From: Parasponia andersonii
Taxonomy: Eukaryota > Streptophyta > Magnoliopsida > Rosales > Cannabaceae
DNA length: 64,000 bases
NCBI GenBank assembly: GCA_002914805.1
Contig: JXTB01000283.1
Location: 466,255-530,254 of the forward strand
Direction of reading: 5' to 3'
Each line of letters opens with the position of its first letter. The first letter of the stretch is position 1. Positions 1 through 9,624 of this stretch are shown here, piece after piece. Made by a program: the position numbers and the translations under genes. The notes under the pieces were generated by a model. It saw only the letters and a program-made list of their open reading frames with translations, was not told the origin of the DNA and ran no database searches.

Positions 1-950
1 CTCTGTTCGAGTTCCGCTTCTATTATTTTAATCAAGTACCACAACTAGTGCGAGCTTTTTAACACTTTCCAATACTTAATGGACAAAAGCAGAGAGACTA
101 AACCAGATGATTGTTTTGTTTGGCAGACATACGTAAAGATGGTGTAAGCTTTTAGTTAGTATGTAAAGAAAGAAAGAAGAAAGAAAGATACCAAATCTTT
201 AGCCAACTTCGCGCCTATTGTGAAAGAGAGACCTTCAACCAAACCCTTCTCAATAAAATCTACTCCCTTAAAAATGATTAATAATCGAAAAAACTAATTC
301 AAACTAGCTATATATATACATATAAGTTCTCGTTAATTATACTTCATTCCAATTTGTTGACATATCACACGTGGCAATCAACTTTTCCTGAAATAAATTG
401 GGAATGCCGATCTTATTTTTCCTTGAAAAAAAAATTCTCTGTTTAAATAAATTAATTCACATGCAACTTGTAGCACGTCACAGATTATAAGAACTTTGAA
501 TAATGGATCAAGAATACTTAAATTACTTCATATTTCCATGTCATAATCTTCGAAAATTTTGGAACCAATATTGGGACTCATCAATATGAATTAATATATT
601 CATATATTACATATATAATAAACTTCCCTGAGCTACTTAATATTTGGGTGAAATAACATGCACGAACAAGGGATTAGCAGGATATATAGGCATGGAAGAT
701 CAATCGCACATGGTCTGTTTAGCAAAGGATTAGTCTGTGGTAATTGATATCTTACACCACCATTTATTACGTGGGCGACAGCACAAGCACACTATATATT
801 GCCCATATTGGGGTCTACTAGTGTAGGTGTGTGTGCATACTTGTATTAAATGGACCACCATCTTCTTTCTTTCTTCTTCTTCTGCATGTGCTTTCACCCA
901 CTTTTCTTTTCCAGAACTAGTAGTGGACACGCTTTGGGACCCTTCTTCTT
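1..950. other. Intergenic, upstream of the glycine-rich protein gene
   Basis: AT-rich non-coding DNA with no open frame that resembles a protein. A G-box/ABRE-type core (ACACGTGGC) sits at 367-375, about 640 bp before the start codon at 1016; this could be a regulatory site but the distance and lack of other evidence make it only a candidate. The last 120 bp (from about 840) are rich in CT tracts, usual for a plant core promoter and leader. Confidence 0.5.
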
Positions 951-952
951 CC

Positions 953-960
953 TATATATA
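953..960 (+). promoter_or_regulatory. TATA box of glycine-rich protein gene
   Basis: TATATATA preceded by CC and followed by a pyrimidine-rich stretch, 56-63 bp before the ATG at 1016. This places transcription start near 985-995 and gives a short CT-rich leader, the usual plant arrangement. Confidence 0.75.
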
Positions 961-1015
961 CCCTTTTACTTTCTCTAGCCTTCTCATCCGTCAGTACTCT
1001 TCTAAGTTTCTCACC

Positions 1016-1855
1016 ATGGCAAAGCTCATTATTAGTACTCGCCTTCTCTTTCTCTTCCTAGCTATAGGCATTTGCTCTGCCACTAGAGCCCTGCTCACTT
1101 ACGAACCCTATGTCGGCGGCTACGCTGCTGGGGGACATGGCGGTGGCAGCGGCGGTGGAGAGGGCTATGGAGGTGGTAGTTCTGGAGGTGGTGGAGGAGG
1201 TGCAGGCAGCGGTGGTGGATATGCGGCTGTAGGAGAACATGGTGCTGCGGGCTATGGTGGCGGTGGTAGTGGTGGGGCTGGGGCTGGGTATGGTGGTGTA
1301 GGTGCTTATGGTGGTGGAGGAGGAGAAGGAGGTGGGGCCGGGTATGGTGCAGGTGGAGGCGGAGCACATGGTGGTGGTGGAGGCGGTGGAAGTGGGGGTG
1401 GAGGTGCTTATGGTGGGGCTGCTGGAGGTAGTGGATATGGAGGTGGGGGTGGCGAAGGAGGTGGTGCCGGGTACGGTGCTGGGGGAGAATATGGGGCAGG
1501 ACATGGTGGTGGAAGTGGCGGCGGAGGTGGAGCTGGATATGGGGGAGAACACGGAGGTGGTTATGGTGGTGGTGAAGGAGGTGGTGCAGGGGGAGGTTAT
1601 GGTGAGGGTGGTGCGGGCTATGGAGGTGGAGGAGGCCACGGTGGGGGTGGTGGAGGAGGTTATGGTACTGGTGGAGCTCATGGAGGAGGAGGTGGAGGAG
1701 GAGCCGGCGGAGGTTCTGGTGGCGGGGCTGGTGGATACGCTGGTAGCGGTGGTGGTGGCTCTGGTGGTGGCAGTGGTTATGGGGGCGGAGGTGCACATGG
1801 TGGTGGCTATGGAGGAGGTGAGGTTGGTGGCCACGGTGGTGGCTATGCCCCTTGA
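1016..1855 (+). CDS. Secreted glycine-rich protein (cell-wall structural type)
   Basis: Single-exon gene, 279 aa. The ATG at 1016 has a strong context (CACCATGGC) and follows a TATA box; an in-frame extension upstream to 827 starts only at GTG and runs through the promoter, so it is not used. Residues 1 to about 25 are a signal peptide (MAKLIISTRLLFLFLAIGIC, then Ser-Ala-Thr-Arg-Ala). After a short Tyr/Pro-containing stretch the rest is a low-complexity domain, well over half glycine, built from GGG-X units in which X is Tyr, His, Ala, Ser or Glu, ending GGYAP. This fits class I plant glycine-rich proteins, which are secreted and cross-linked into cell walls of vascular or wounded tissue; that role is by family, not shown here. 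The coding region is a GC- and G-rich island in AT-rich DNA. No RNA-binding, oleosin or Cys-rich domain is present, so those GRP classes are excluded. Confidence 0.9.
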   Translation: MAKLIISTRLLFLFLAIGICSATRALLTYEPYVGGYAAGGHGGGSGGGEGYGGGSSGGGGGGAGSGGGYAAVGEHGAAGYGGGGSGGAGAGYGGVGAYGGGGGEGGGAGYGAGGGGAHGGGGGGGSGGGGAYGGAAGGSGYGGGGGEGGGAGYGAGGEYGAGHGGGSGGGGGAGYGGEHGGGYGGGEGGGAGGGYGEGGAGYGGGGGHGGGGGGGYGTGGAHGGGGGGGAGGGSGGGAGGYAGSGGGGSGGGSGYGGGGAHGGGYGGGEVGGHGGGYAP

Positions 1856-3108
1856 AAATAAGATTTCTCTATTTCGTGGTCTAAAACGAATACCTCTTGC
1901 TTATACCATTATCAAGACAAATAAGATACATTTTGGTAAGAGGATGTCTATAATATTTATAAGCATATTGCAAATGCCATGATGCTAAAAGAGTGTATTC
2001 TATTTATAATTAATTACGCAATATTCTTCTTGTTTAGTTGACTTCTTTACTAGCTAGCATAATCAGACAATGATTACTTTACTGCTTCAATTTTTAGTCA
2101 ATGCTGAATTCGTACGTAAACATGGAATTGCTTAGTTATTCTTTGCACTAATAAGAAACGTCTAGACCAAGATGAAGAAAATAGTTGAAGCAAAAAAGAC
2201 AAGACAAAGCAAATCAGTGTCTATGAAGAGGCGCTCATAATCTGTCAACTAGAGAAAAGGAAAGAGAGAAAAATAATCAAAAAGAGCAAATTTTCTTTTC
2301 TGAAAAAGAAAATGGACATCCGAGTTGAAATTAGATGTATAAAAGGGACTTTACCGTGGGAGGGTTGATTGTATAGTGATTATATAACGGGGTATGGGAA
2401 CAGATCAGCAACCAAGACCATGTCCTAGTCCTTCAACTATGTACTCTGCTTCTTATATATACGTCTTTGGACCCCAACTTCAATGGCGATTAATACCCCA
2501 TGAATAGCCTCCCTTCCACGAATCTATTAAGAATCAAAAGATTTTGCACAAGGTATAAAGACGTTTCAAATCATTTTCTTGTTTATGTATGTGTATATTC
2601 TTCCAAACTATTCTAAATTGCATTTGGTTAATTGGATGTGTTCTAAATTCTATGCAAGTAGCTAGAACCTAACTCTCACACTCGAGTAAGTGCGTGATGG
2701 GTGGCACCCCTGGTTCGTTGAAAAACACTGAAACACTACTATTTGTAATAGATTAATTGGGTTGTCTAAATTAAAATGTCCATTTAGTTCAAATTGCAAT
2801 GTGTACTAGCTAGTTTTAAATTCATTACGTACATCGTAATACGTAACTTATGCGCTTTAAAGAATCACATTATACTCTCGCATACAAAATCCATAATTAA
2901 GCATCATCAACAGCGAATCTTTCATCACAAAATTCTAAAATTGACCACCGGCCTTAATTAAAACTCATTTGGGCAGAAATAAAAGCTAGATAACAATATC
3001 GGCCGATCACAAAGCTCCAATACTACTACTCTATCAGCCCTTAATCTGTCCATGTATTATTTTATGCATTGATTTACATATATGTAACATATAATATATT
3101 TTGTATTC
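1856..3108. other. Intergenic between GRP and USP-like gene
   Basis: Probable 3' UTR of the glycine-rich gene just after 1855, then AT-rich DNA. A TATA-like string and a pyrimidine-rich stretch occur near 2380-2460 (TATATAACGG, TTATATATACG), but the only ATG-led frames that follow are a few codons long. No coding or RNA gene recognised. Confidence 0.5.
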
Positions 3109-4803
3109 CTATATATTTAGGTAGCTGCAAGTAATTTTTCGAACACGCAGCACTTCATTGTCATCATAATCTTGGTCGCAGTTTCCTTGAGATCGTTCCT
3201 TGAGAATTAATCCTTTGAATTGTTCGGAAATTATGAGCTTGGGAGTTGGTACCAAAGCTGGCGATTCTCCAGGAGTACTACTACTCATTTCTTCGCTGCT
3301 TTCTATAGTAGATCGCCGCTTGATCATGTCCACCTCTCTATTTTCGTTCATCACAACGATGTTGCACGGAATTTTTTTGGCAAAAAATTCTCTGTCGTTC
3401 TTTTGATGCCTGTAACCAAATAACTAGAAATTAATTCACTAAAAGAAAAAAAATAAAAATAAAAGCATTATGTACAATCGTCTTTTTCTAATGCAAATTA
3501 AACATCAAGAGAAGGCTAATTTGTACTCAAAAAAGTTCGTGGTTGTTAAGAACATACATTTTTGTGCATTCATATGGTTACTCAAATACTAGGATTTAGG
3601 TTTTATCTCAAAATATTAACTTTATTTACAATCATTAGAAAAGTCATTTTATAAAGCATTAGATTTTAAAAGCACCGGATATATATCGTATGGTGGACTT
3701 ATTTATGTACAAAATCGCTATATATGTCACACAACGAATTTTTCGGATCGGACCAAACATGATTCAATCACAAAATTTAACAATATCTAGTTACTGTTAT
3801 TCTTAGTATTTTTAATTTTTCGATGTAGTAATTTTTTAAAAATTTAAAGAGCTCTACCTATCAAACACGACCAATGTTGCACCAAGGCTTATGATTTGCT
3901 CGACGACTAAAAGTCGTGATGGATAACCCATAACAACTTTCTTCTGCAGAACGACCTGCGTCACATATTGAACACGTGAGTATTATTATGCCTATCTACG
4001 AATAAAACTATATAAGAATTCTTGAATTAAAATACATCTTATATACGGACCCCATAGCTTCGGCAAAGGTCAATAGCAGCCTTCAGCTTCAGATACTTGA
4101 ACTCGCTCTTGATGCATTCACTTCTCTCTTTTGCAAGTTGTTCCAATTCCACCGACCAAACATCCAGCCAAGTCTTCGAAGACACTGCAAACAACCCATA
4201 TTTGAATCAAAATTTCCAAAACTGAGGACGCATCCACAAGAATAAGTAGGTATTTTTGAGCCAAAAAAAAATTAATTATATCAGTACATCTTTTCTAGTT
4301 ACATAATACTTTAAATATAAACAACAAACTATTTGTTATATAGAAATCGTTGATTGGTATGAAAAGTTCCATTATAAAAGCTATATCTATCAACTATACA
4401 AACAACCTTCACACATTTAATAATTTGTCTTTAGTTCTATGTCGGCATGTCACAATTGTCAATCTAAATTACCCAAAGAAAAGTCTATATTAAAGCACAT
4501 CAATATATATATATATATATGTATGTACACAGTCAAGAAAAACTAACATGGAATGTTTAGCCATGGCATGACTCCAATAAGAGTAATAACACATCCAGAA
4601 CAATTGATTATGTTCTCAAGGACCCATTCAACAATCCCAGTGGTGAATTCCTTCAGACCGTCCATCACGATGACCACATGTATAGGAGACCCACTTGGAT
4701 CAACCTGAAATTTAATATCATCTCCCAAAGAGCTCTTGTTCCTCAAAAACGGCCTTCTCATTTTGTGGTGCTTGCCTCCTACTGTCCTAAACAAAACCAC
4801 CAT
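3109..4803 (-). CDS. Universal stress protein-like (adenine nucleotide alpha-hydrolase fold)
   Basis: Four exons on the minus strand: 4803-4548, 4184-4051, 3955-3858, 3409-3109; 789 nt, 262 aa. All three introns are GT...AG and the phases agree. ATG at 4803 is chosen because the longer frame to 4887 begins with TTG. Residues about 42-47 (HVVIVMD) form the first beta strand of the USP/ATP-binding alpha-hydrolase fold, followed by an amphipathic helix (EWVLENI) and a second strand (ITLIGVMPWL). Exon 2 holds a charged helix (ELEQLAKERSECIKSEF). Exons 3-4 give strands VVMGYPS, ATLVVFDRHQKNDREFF and IPCNIVVMN, typical of plant USP-like proteins. The C-terminal ~60 residues are acidic and Ser/Pro-rich and probably disordered. 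There is no kinase domain, so this is the small stand-alone form, of unknown biochemical role; nucleotide binding is uncertain because the glycine motif is not clear. Confidence 0.8.
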
Positions 4804-4926
4804 TTTCAATAACCTACTTAGTTTCAGAAAATTACTGAGCGTTCCTGTAATTTTTTTCTTAATTTGAGAAACCAAATTAAAAAGCAAAATACCGGGAAAA
4901 AGGGAATTGCTAGAGGGACTTCTGGC

Positions 4927-4936
4927 TCTTAAATAG
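4927..4936 (-). promoter_or_regulatory. Candidate TATA box of USP-like gene
   Basis: On the minus strand the string CTATTTAAG lies about 125-135 bp before the ATG at 4803. It would give a leader of roughly 100 nt. This is a position-and-motif match only. Confidence 0.4.
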
Positions 4937-5776
4937 CTGATAGGTCACCTTGTCTTTAGGGTAAATGCAATGATTACGTATTTGATACTACCTAGGGTGT
5001 ATCCTTGTGAGTCGTGTTTCGACACAATCAAAGCTATTTTTCGACTATTGCGAGGATGCCCAGCTGTGAAATAATGTTTTTATGATGCATATCTTCAACG
5101 ATTCAACATTCTTATCTCTAGATCTTATCCCAATGAAACTCTACTTATATACGAAATTGTATCCTCCATGGAATAGGGAGAGTGGATTACAAATCCAAAG
5201 CCATGATATACTAAGATCATGCATACTATCTAACTAAACCAAGTAAATTTTCCCATTTACTTATCTGGTGAAGGTACAAAGCCTTTTTGTCATTATTCTA
5301 GTAAAATAAATTATTTTATGTAGTTCATATCTTCGGTTTGATCTTATTCCATTTTCTTGTGCAACCTAAAGTGTTCATAAAAACATTAAGTGGTATGTGG
5401 AGAACCTGATAAAATAATGGTAGTAAACTCACATCCAACGACATAAACTTAGTTCACGCACGCTTTTCACGCAGATGATTATGATTCGAAAATACTAGCA
5501 CCATCTAATTTCAGCTGTAGCAAGAAAGATGCTATTTCAATTTTTAGCTAATTCTTAAACATTGTTATATTTCAACGGAATCTGAACTAAATTTACATTG
5601 CAGGATGGTATATAAACTGATGTTGAATTCAACAAAGCTGGCTACCCACCAGAAAGGACAACAAAGAGACGAACGAGACCTTTCATAGGTTCAGCCTTTC
5701 TATATAAACAAAGACGCTGTGATGAACATAGAAAATGTAGGATCAAATAAGGTGAAAACCGATTTCCAACACCTCA
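4937..5776. other. Intergenic between USP-like gene and 3' end of UBP gene
   Basis: AT-rich. The part near 5600-5776 is probably the 3' UTR of the ubiquitin-protease gene, which is transcribed toward it. No other gene recognised. Confidence 0.5.
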
Positions 5777-8700
5777 TCAGCGCAAAACTGCAGCCACTGG
5801 GTGCACCACGGATCCATGGTCTGACTTATGGTGAGCATTAGCAGGGCCAGCCCTTTTACAAGGTGAATCCAATCGTTTCTTCTTTCTTGAAGCAGGTTCA
5901 CTCTGAGGCCTACACATAGCATCCAAAAGTTTTCTGCCCCTCGAACTAGGCATGCTCTTTGTAAGGTATCTGATCGCTTCCTTAGCTTCCGAATCATCTG
6001 GAGCCTTGTTCAAGGATCTCTTGCGAGAAAAATCCCACCCCTCCGATTTCAGATGATTGCGCGGAATTTGATAACTTTGTACTAAAATTAACCACACCAC
6101 CAGCCTCTTTAAGTTAGTTTCCTTTAACAATTTCATATCACAAGCAAATAAAATCACATTATGTATATTTGATTATGTTACCTGGAATCTCAAAAGAAAA
6201 CATGTCTGGACTCTTGGATCTTGGAGGTGTAAGAGGATGGAAAACATCATCTCCACTGAATTTTTCTTCATCGAGCTCAACTTCCTGCTGGCAATTATTT
6301 TCTCCAAGAGATGTAGTAGTGCACATATTAACATCGACACAAGAAATTTTTTCGACGCAATCATCAGCATCAGGCGCAATCAAAGTATCATTGATATCTG
6401 CTAAACTAGGAAGGGGACAAGCATTCTCAACAGTATCTAGAACTGACAGAGGCGATGTAGATGAAATGTCCGGATCAAAGGACTGCTTTTCTGCTCCCAT
6501 TAAACTTGAGAACCAGGGAGTACCACGTCTCACATAAAAAAGAATGTAGGCATCCTGAGATAGAACAAATTCTTCTGGGACCCTAGTAACCTACATAAAA
6601 ATCCATTTTATTGAAAGTTACAGATACTTTCCTTTCCCAGTAAAATAACGCATGACTAATTGCACAGTTTGTGCAAATATTAATAGCTGTAACTACACTA
6701 CCTGAGTTGCAGTAGAAAATGTCAAGATACTATCAAATTAAACAAGTAATAGCAAATATGTAACCAGCTAAAACTAAGAAAAAACAGGTCGAATAATTAT
6801 GTCATAGCATGTAAATGATCAAAATATCCTTAACATAGGATAGATATTTAAATCAGTCAATTGACAGTTAAAAACCTAGAACTTAACGTGAAATTTTAGA
6901 AATTGAACAGGGAAATAATTTACTACTCTCCTCTGTCCTTGTTTTGCTGCAAGAATGCTAAAACCAGCCCATGATGAGAATTAAAAGTATCTAAGGAGAA
7001 AAAAATGACAAAAAAAAAATATATATGAACGAGAATTCTATATATACAGGAGAAGGGCGTTTATTTTATAGCACGTACACTTAGTTATGAGAACTAGACA
7101 ACATATCCGAAGAAAAAAAAAGAATAAACAGACAGAAATACCAGCTTCTTTTTGTAACAATGTCGTAGAAACCAATCCAGACCATAAGAATGATAACAGA
7201 TCATAATCTGCAAATATTACCTTTGAGTCATCCAACCTATGCCATGTGTCTGGAGAGGACCGAACGAAGCTAAAGTAATGCCCAGCCATAGGTGATAACC
7301 CAACATGGACGACAATTGCATAAAGATCATACATCAACTCAACCTATTGCAAAAAGGGGAGGGAAAAAAGAGGAAATATAAGAAAAATCATCAAAACTAC
7401 CTCATTTTACTATCACACTCCAATTTTTAAAAAGGTAGTAACAATAATACGTGATTCTTTGCTGTACACATCTATTTCATAATGTTGCATTTAACTTTAC
7501 TGAATTATCAAATCATTTGCCTTTTCCTTGAATATTTTCTATATCTGATAAATACCCTCGATTCCAAGGCCAAGACAATTTACTAATCTCACATTGTCTC
7601 TGAACCAAATAAATGAGAAGATTATTTGATCAAAATCTGTGGCAGTAAATTTAAATTCTTTTGTCATGTGCCAATTATCTTGGTTTGCAAAAAACTCACA
7701 CTAATAGCATCACAGATGAACTAATATACAGTAAGCATACTCACATTATCACCACTAGTGTAGGACTTCAGGTCCAACTCTAAAGGAAATTTCACATGTT
7801 TGTCAATTTTTTGGACGAAAGACCCATCATTCTTAAATCTTTTTAAATGGAATATAGCAACTGATGGGGCCTGATCCACCATAAGCTGCTTCACCACTGC
7901 CACCTCTTCCTTACAATTTTCACAAGTAAATTTGGTCTCTGAATCTTCAATCTTTTCTTCATTTGTAAAAGACTCCAGAGCACTGGGAAGGCTGTCCACA
8001 TTTTCGATCTCCAAACTCAGATCAATCAGAGGCTCAAAAGTGTCAGAAGAGTGACCGCAGTTGCAGCATTGAAGCTGGAAGCCAACCATTATATTAAACA
8101 TCAGTAGGTAATTTAAACTAATGATTATATTCTTTTGAAAAGAAAAAAGAAAAAAAACTACTTCACATCGTATTCTTAATCAAAAATCTGAAAGAAAACC
8201 CAATTCTGCTGTCATACTTTACTTATAAGACGACCACCGTAGACCTTGTGCACAAGGTTTTCACCTGGAGAAGTCAAACTATTTTTTTTTGTCTTTGAAT
8301 CCAAAAAGCACCTCTCAAGCTTATCTAAGAAGCACTGCAGGAATTCATGGGCATCTTCCTGCTGATATCTCAGGAAAGAAGATGAGAAGTCTGATTGATT
8401 ATAGGTCAAGGGTCACCAAGGCATGGACTTCTAATTGTTATATTTACACATATCTAACAAACAAAACTGTAACTGTCTCTTCAATTTCAAAGAAACAAAT
8501 AAGCCATAAATCAAACCAAAACCATAACTACTCAAATCCAGTCAATACTTCTTCGAATCCCATAATAAATGCGACAGTTTCATAACAAAATCATCTATTG
8601 GCATAATTTATTGTGAAGGAAGAAAAAGGATACAAGTCAAATTGTTGACAAACTTGACGGGTGAAATAATTCCTCCCGAAGATTTCATGGAAAGCTGAAT

Positions 8701-8795
8701 GTGGTGATACAGCTCACATAAAACACAAAAGTCTTCGAAACCTGATAATTTCACGTTTCAAAAATTAAGACCCATAATTGATATACATAAATATT

Positions 8796-8845
<50 letters not shown>

Positions 8846-9624
8846 CAGAAAGCAAATAAATCTTAGAATCCAAATCTTACTTCCACAGCCCATTGCATGG
8901 TTGCAAGAAAGAAGACCTTGAACCAGAAGCACAGTATGCGTAAAGCATTGCAGAACCGAATTGATAAAGCATGTGTTTCCCAGATTCATAAGCCCTGCAC
9001 CCTGCGCACATCAAAAACGCCAAGATAATTATAAAATCCCAAATCAAAAGAACAGCAAAAAATTATGAAAAGAAAACAAGAGAGAGAGAGAGAGAGAGGG
9101 CTTACCACCGTGGAGGGTTTCGCTTCTCGAATCGAAAACGAAGAACCAGTCGAAGGCCAAGAAATATTCTCAGACAACCAGACCCGACTCGAATCAAAAC
9201 CCGATAAACCATTTCGAACACGATAATAAGGGGAAGAAGGCAACTGTCGACCTTTCGGAGCTTCTTCTTCTCCGTCACCATCATTTCTAGCGGAAGATAA
9301 GTTATTACCATGAACCCCTTGTGGCGGAGGAACCAAATCCGAAGACTCGCCATTCTCAGCTCCATCCGAACAGGGAACCACAACAGGAGACTCGACCGTC
9401 GGATTCGATAACTCAGGGGCCGAAGACTCAAGATCATCAGCTAGGGTTTCCAGAAGCGATTCGGAAAGAGCCAAGGATAGATCATCAATGATTTCCGCTT
9501 CGAAAGGATCGGGTGAAGCAGCCGAAGCTAGGTCGACCATGACGTCGGATTGATCGAACGGCAGCGACCGATCAAGTGATTGAGCCGGATACGAATCTTG
9601 AAGATCTTTGAGATGGGTCTCCAT
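5777..9624 (-). CDS. UBP20: Ubiquitin carboxyl-terminal hydrolase (USP/UBP family, UBP20/21 type)
   Basis: Eight exons, minus strand: 9624-9106, 9001-8881, 8741-8634, 8390-8218, 8074-7745, 7343-7221, 6590-6182, 6081-5777; 2088 nt, 695 aa, all GT...AG with consistent phase. It removes ubiquitin from proteins by Cys-protease chemistry. The N-terminal ~170 residues are acidic, Ser/Pro-rich and disordered. The Cys box GAGLMNLGNTCFIN begins exon 2 (catalytic Cys about residue 184). The conserved RYQQEDAHEF motif is in exon 4. Exon 5 has two CxxC pairs (CCNCGH and CENC), the zinc-ribbon of the fingers subdomain, plus the FHLKRF motif. The His box GHYFSFVRSS (His about 439) and WHRLDD (Asp about 455) complete the triad. 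Exons 7-8 give YILFYVRR then a basic, weakly conserved tail. Size matches Arabidopsis UBP20/UBP21, hence the symbol, by resemblance only. An in-frame ATG at 9795 would add 57 residues including a Ser run; 9624 is preferred because the upstream part looks like leader. Confidence 0.9.
8798..8845. repeat. (TA)n(TG)n microsatellite in UBP intron
   Basis: About 30 bp of alternating TA followed by about 18 bp of alternating TG, inside the intron between exons 2 and 3 of the ubiquitin-protease gene. A likely polymorphic marker. Confidence 0.9.
9080..9099. repeat. (GA)n microsatellite beside the UBP exon 1 donor
   Basis: A run of AG dinucleotides that, on the coding strand, is a CT run starting a few bases after the exon 1 splice donor (GTAAG at 9105-9101). 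Length variation here could affect splicing, which is inference only. Confidence 0.8.

Noticed and set aside
827-1015. Upstream extension of the glycine-rich protein
   Set aside because: It begins at GTG, not ATG, and includes the TATA box and leader.
1058-1834. Long minus-strand frames opposite the glycine-rich gene (His/Thr/Ser-rich products)
   Set aside because: They are complements of GGN codons and have no independent start, signal or family resemblance.
4804-4887. N-terminal extension of the USP-like protein
   Set aside because: The first codon would be TTG; the next true ATG in frame is 4803.
9102-9437. Minus-strand frame overlapping UBP exon 1
   Set aside because: Out-of-frame shadow of the exon; the UBP frame explains the region.
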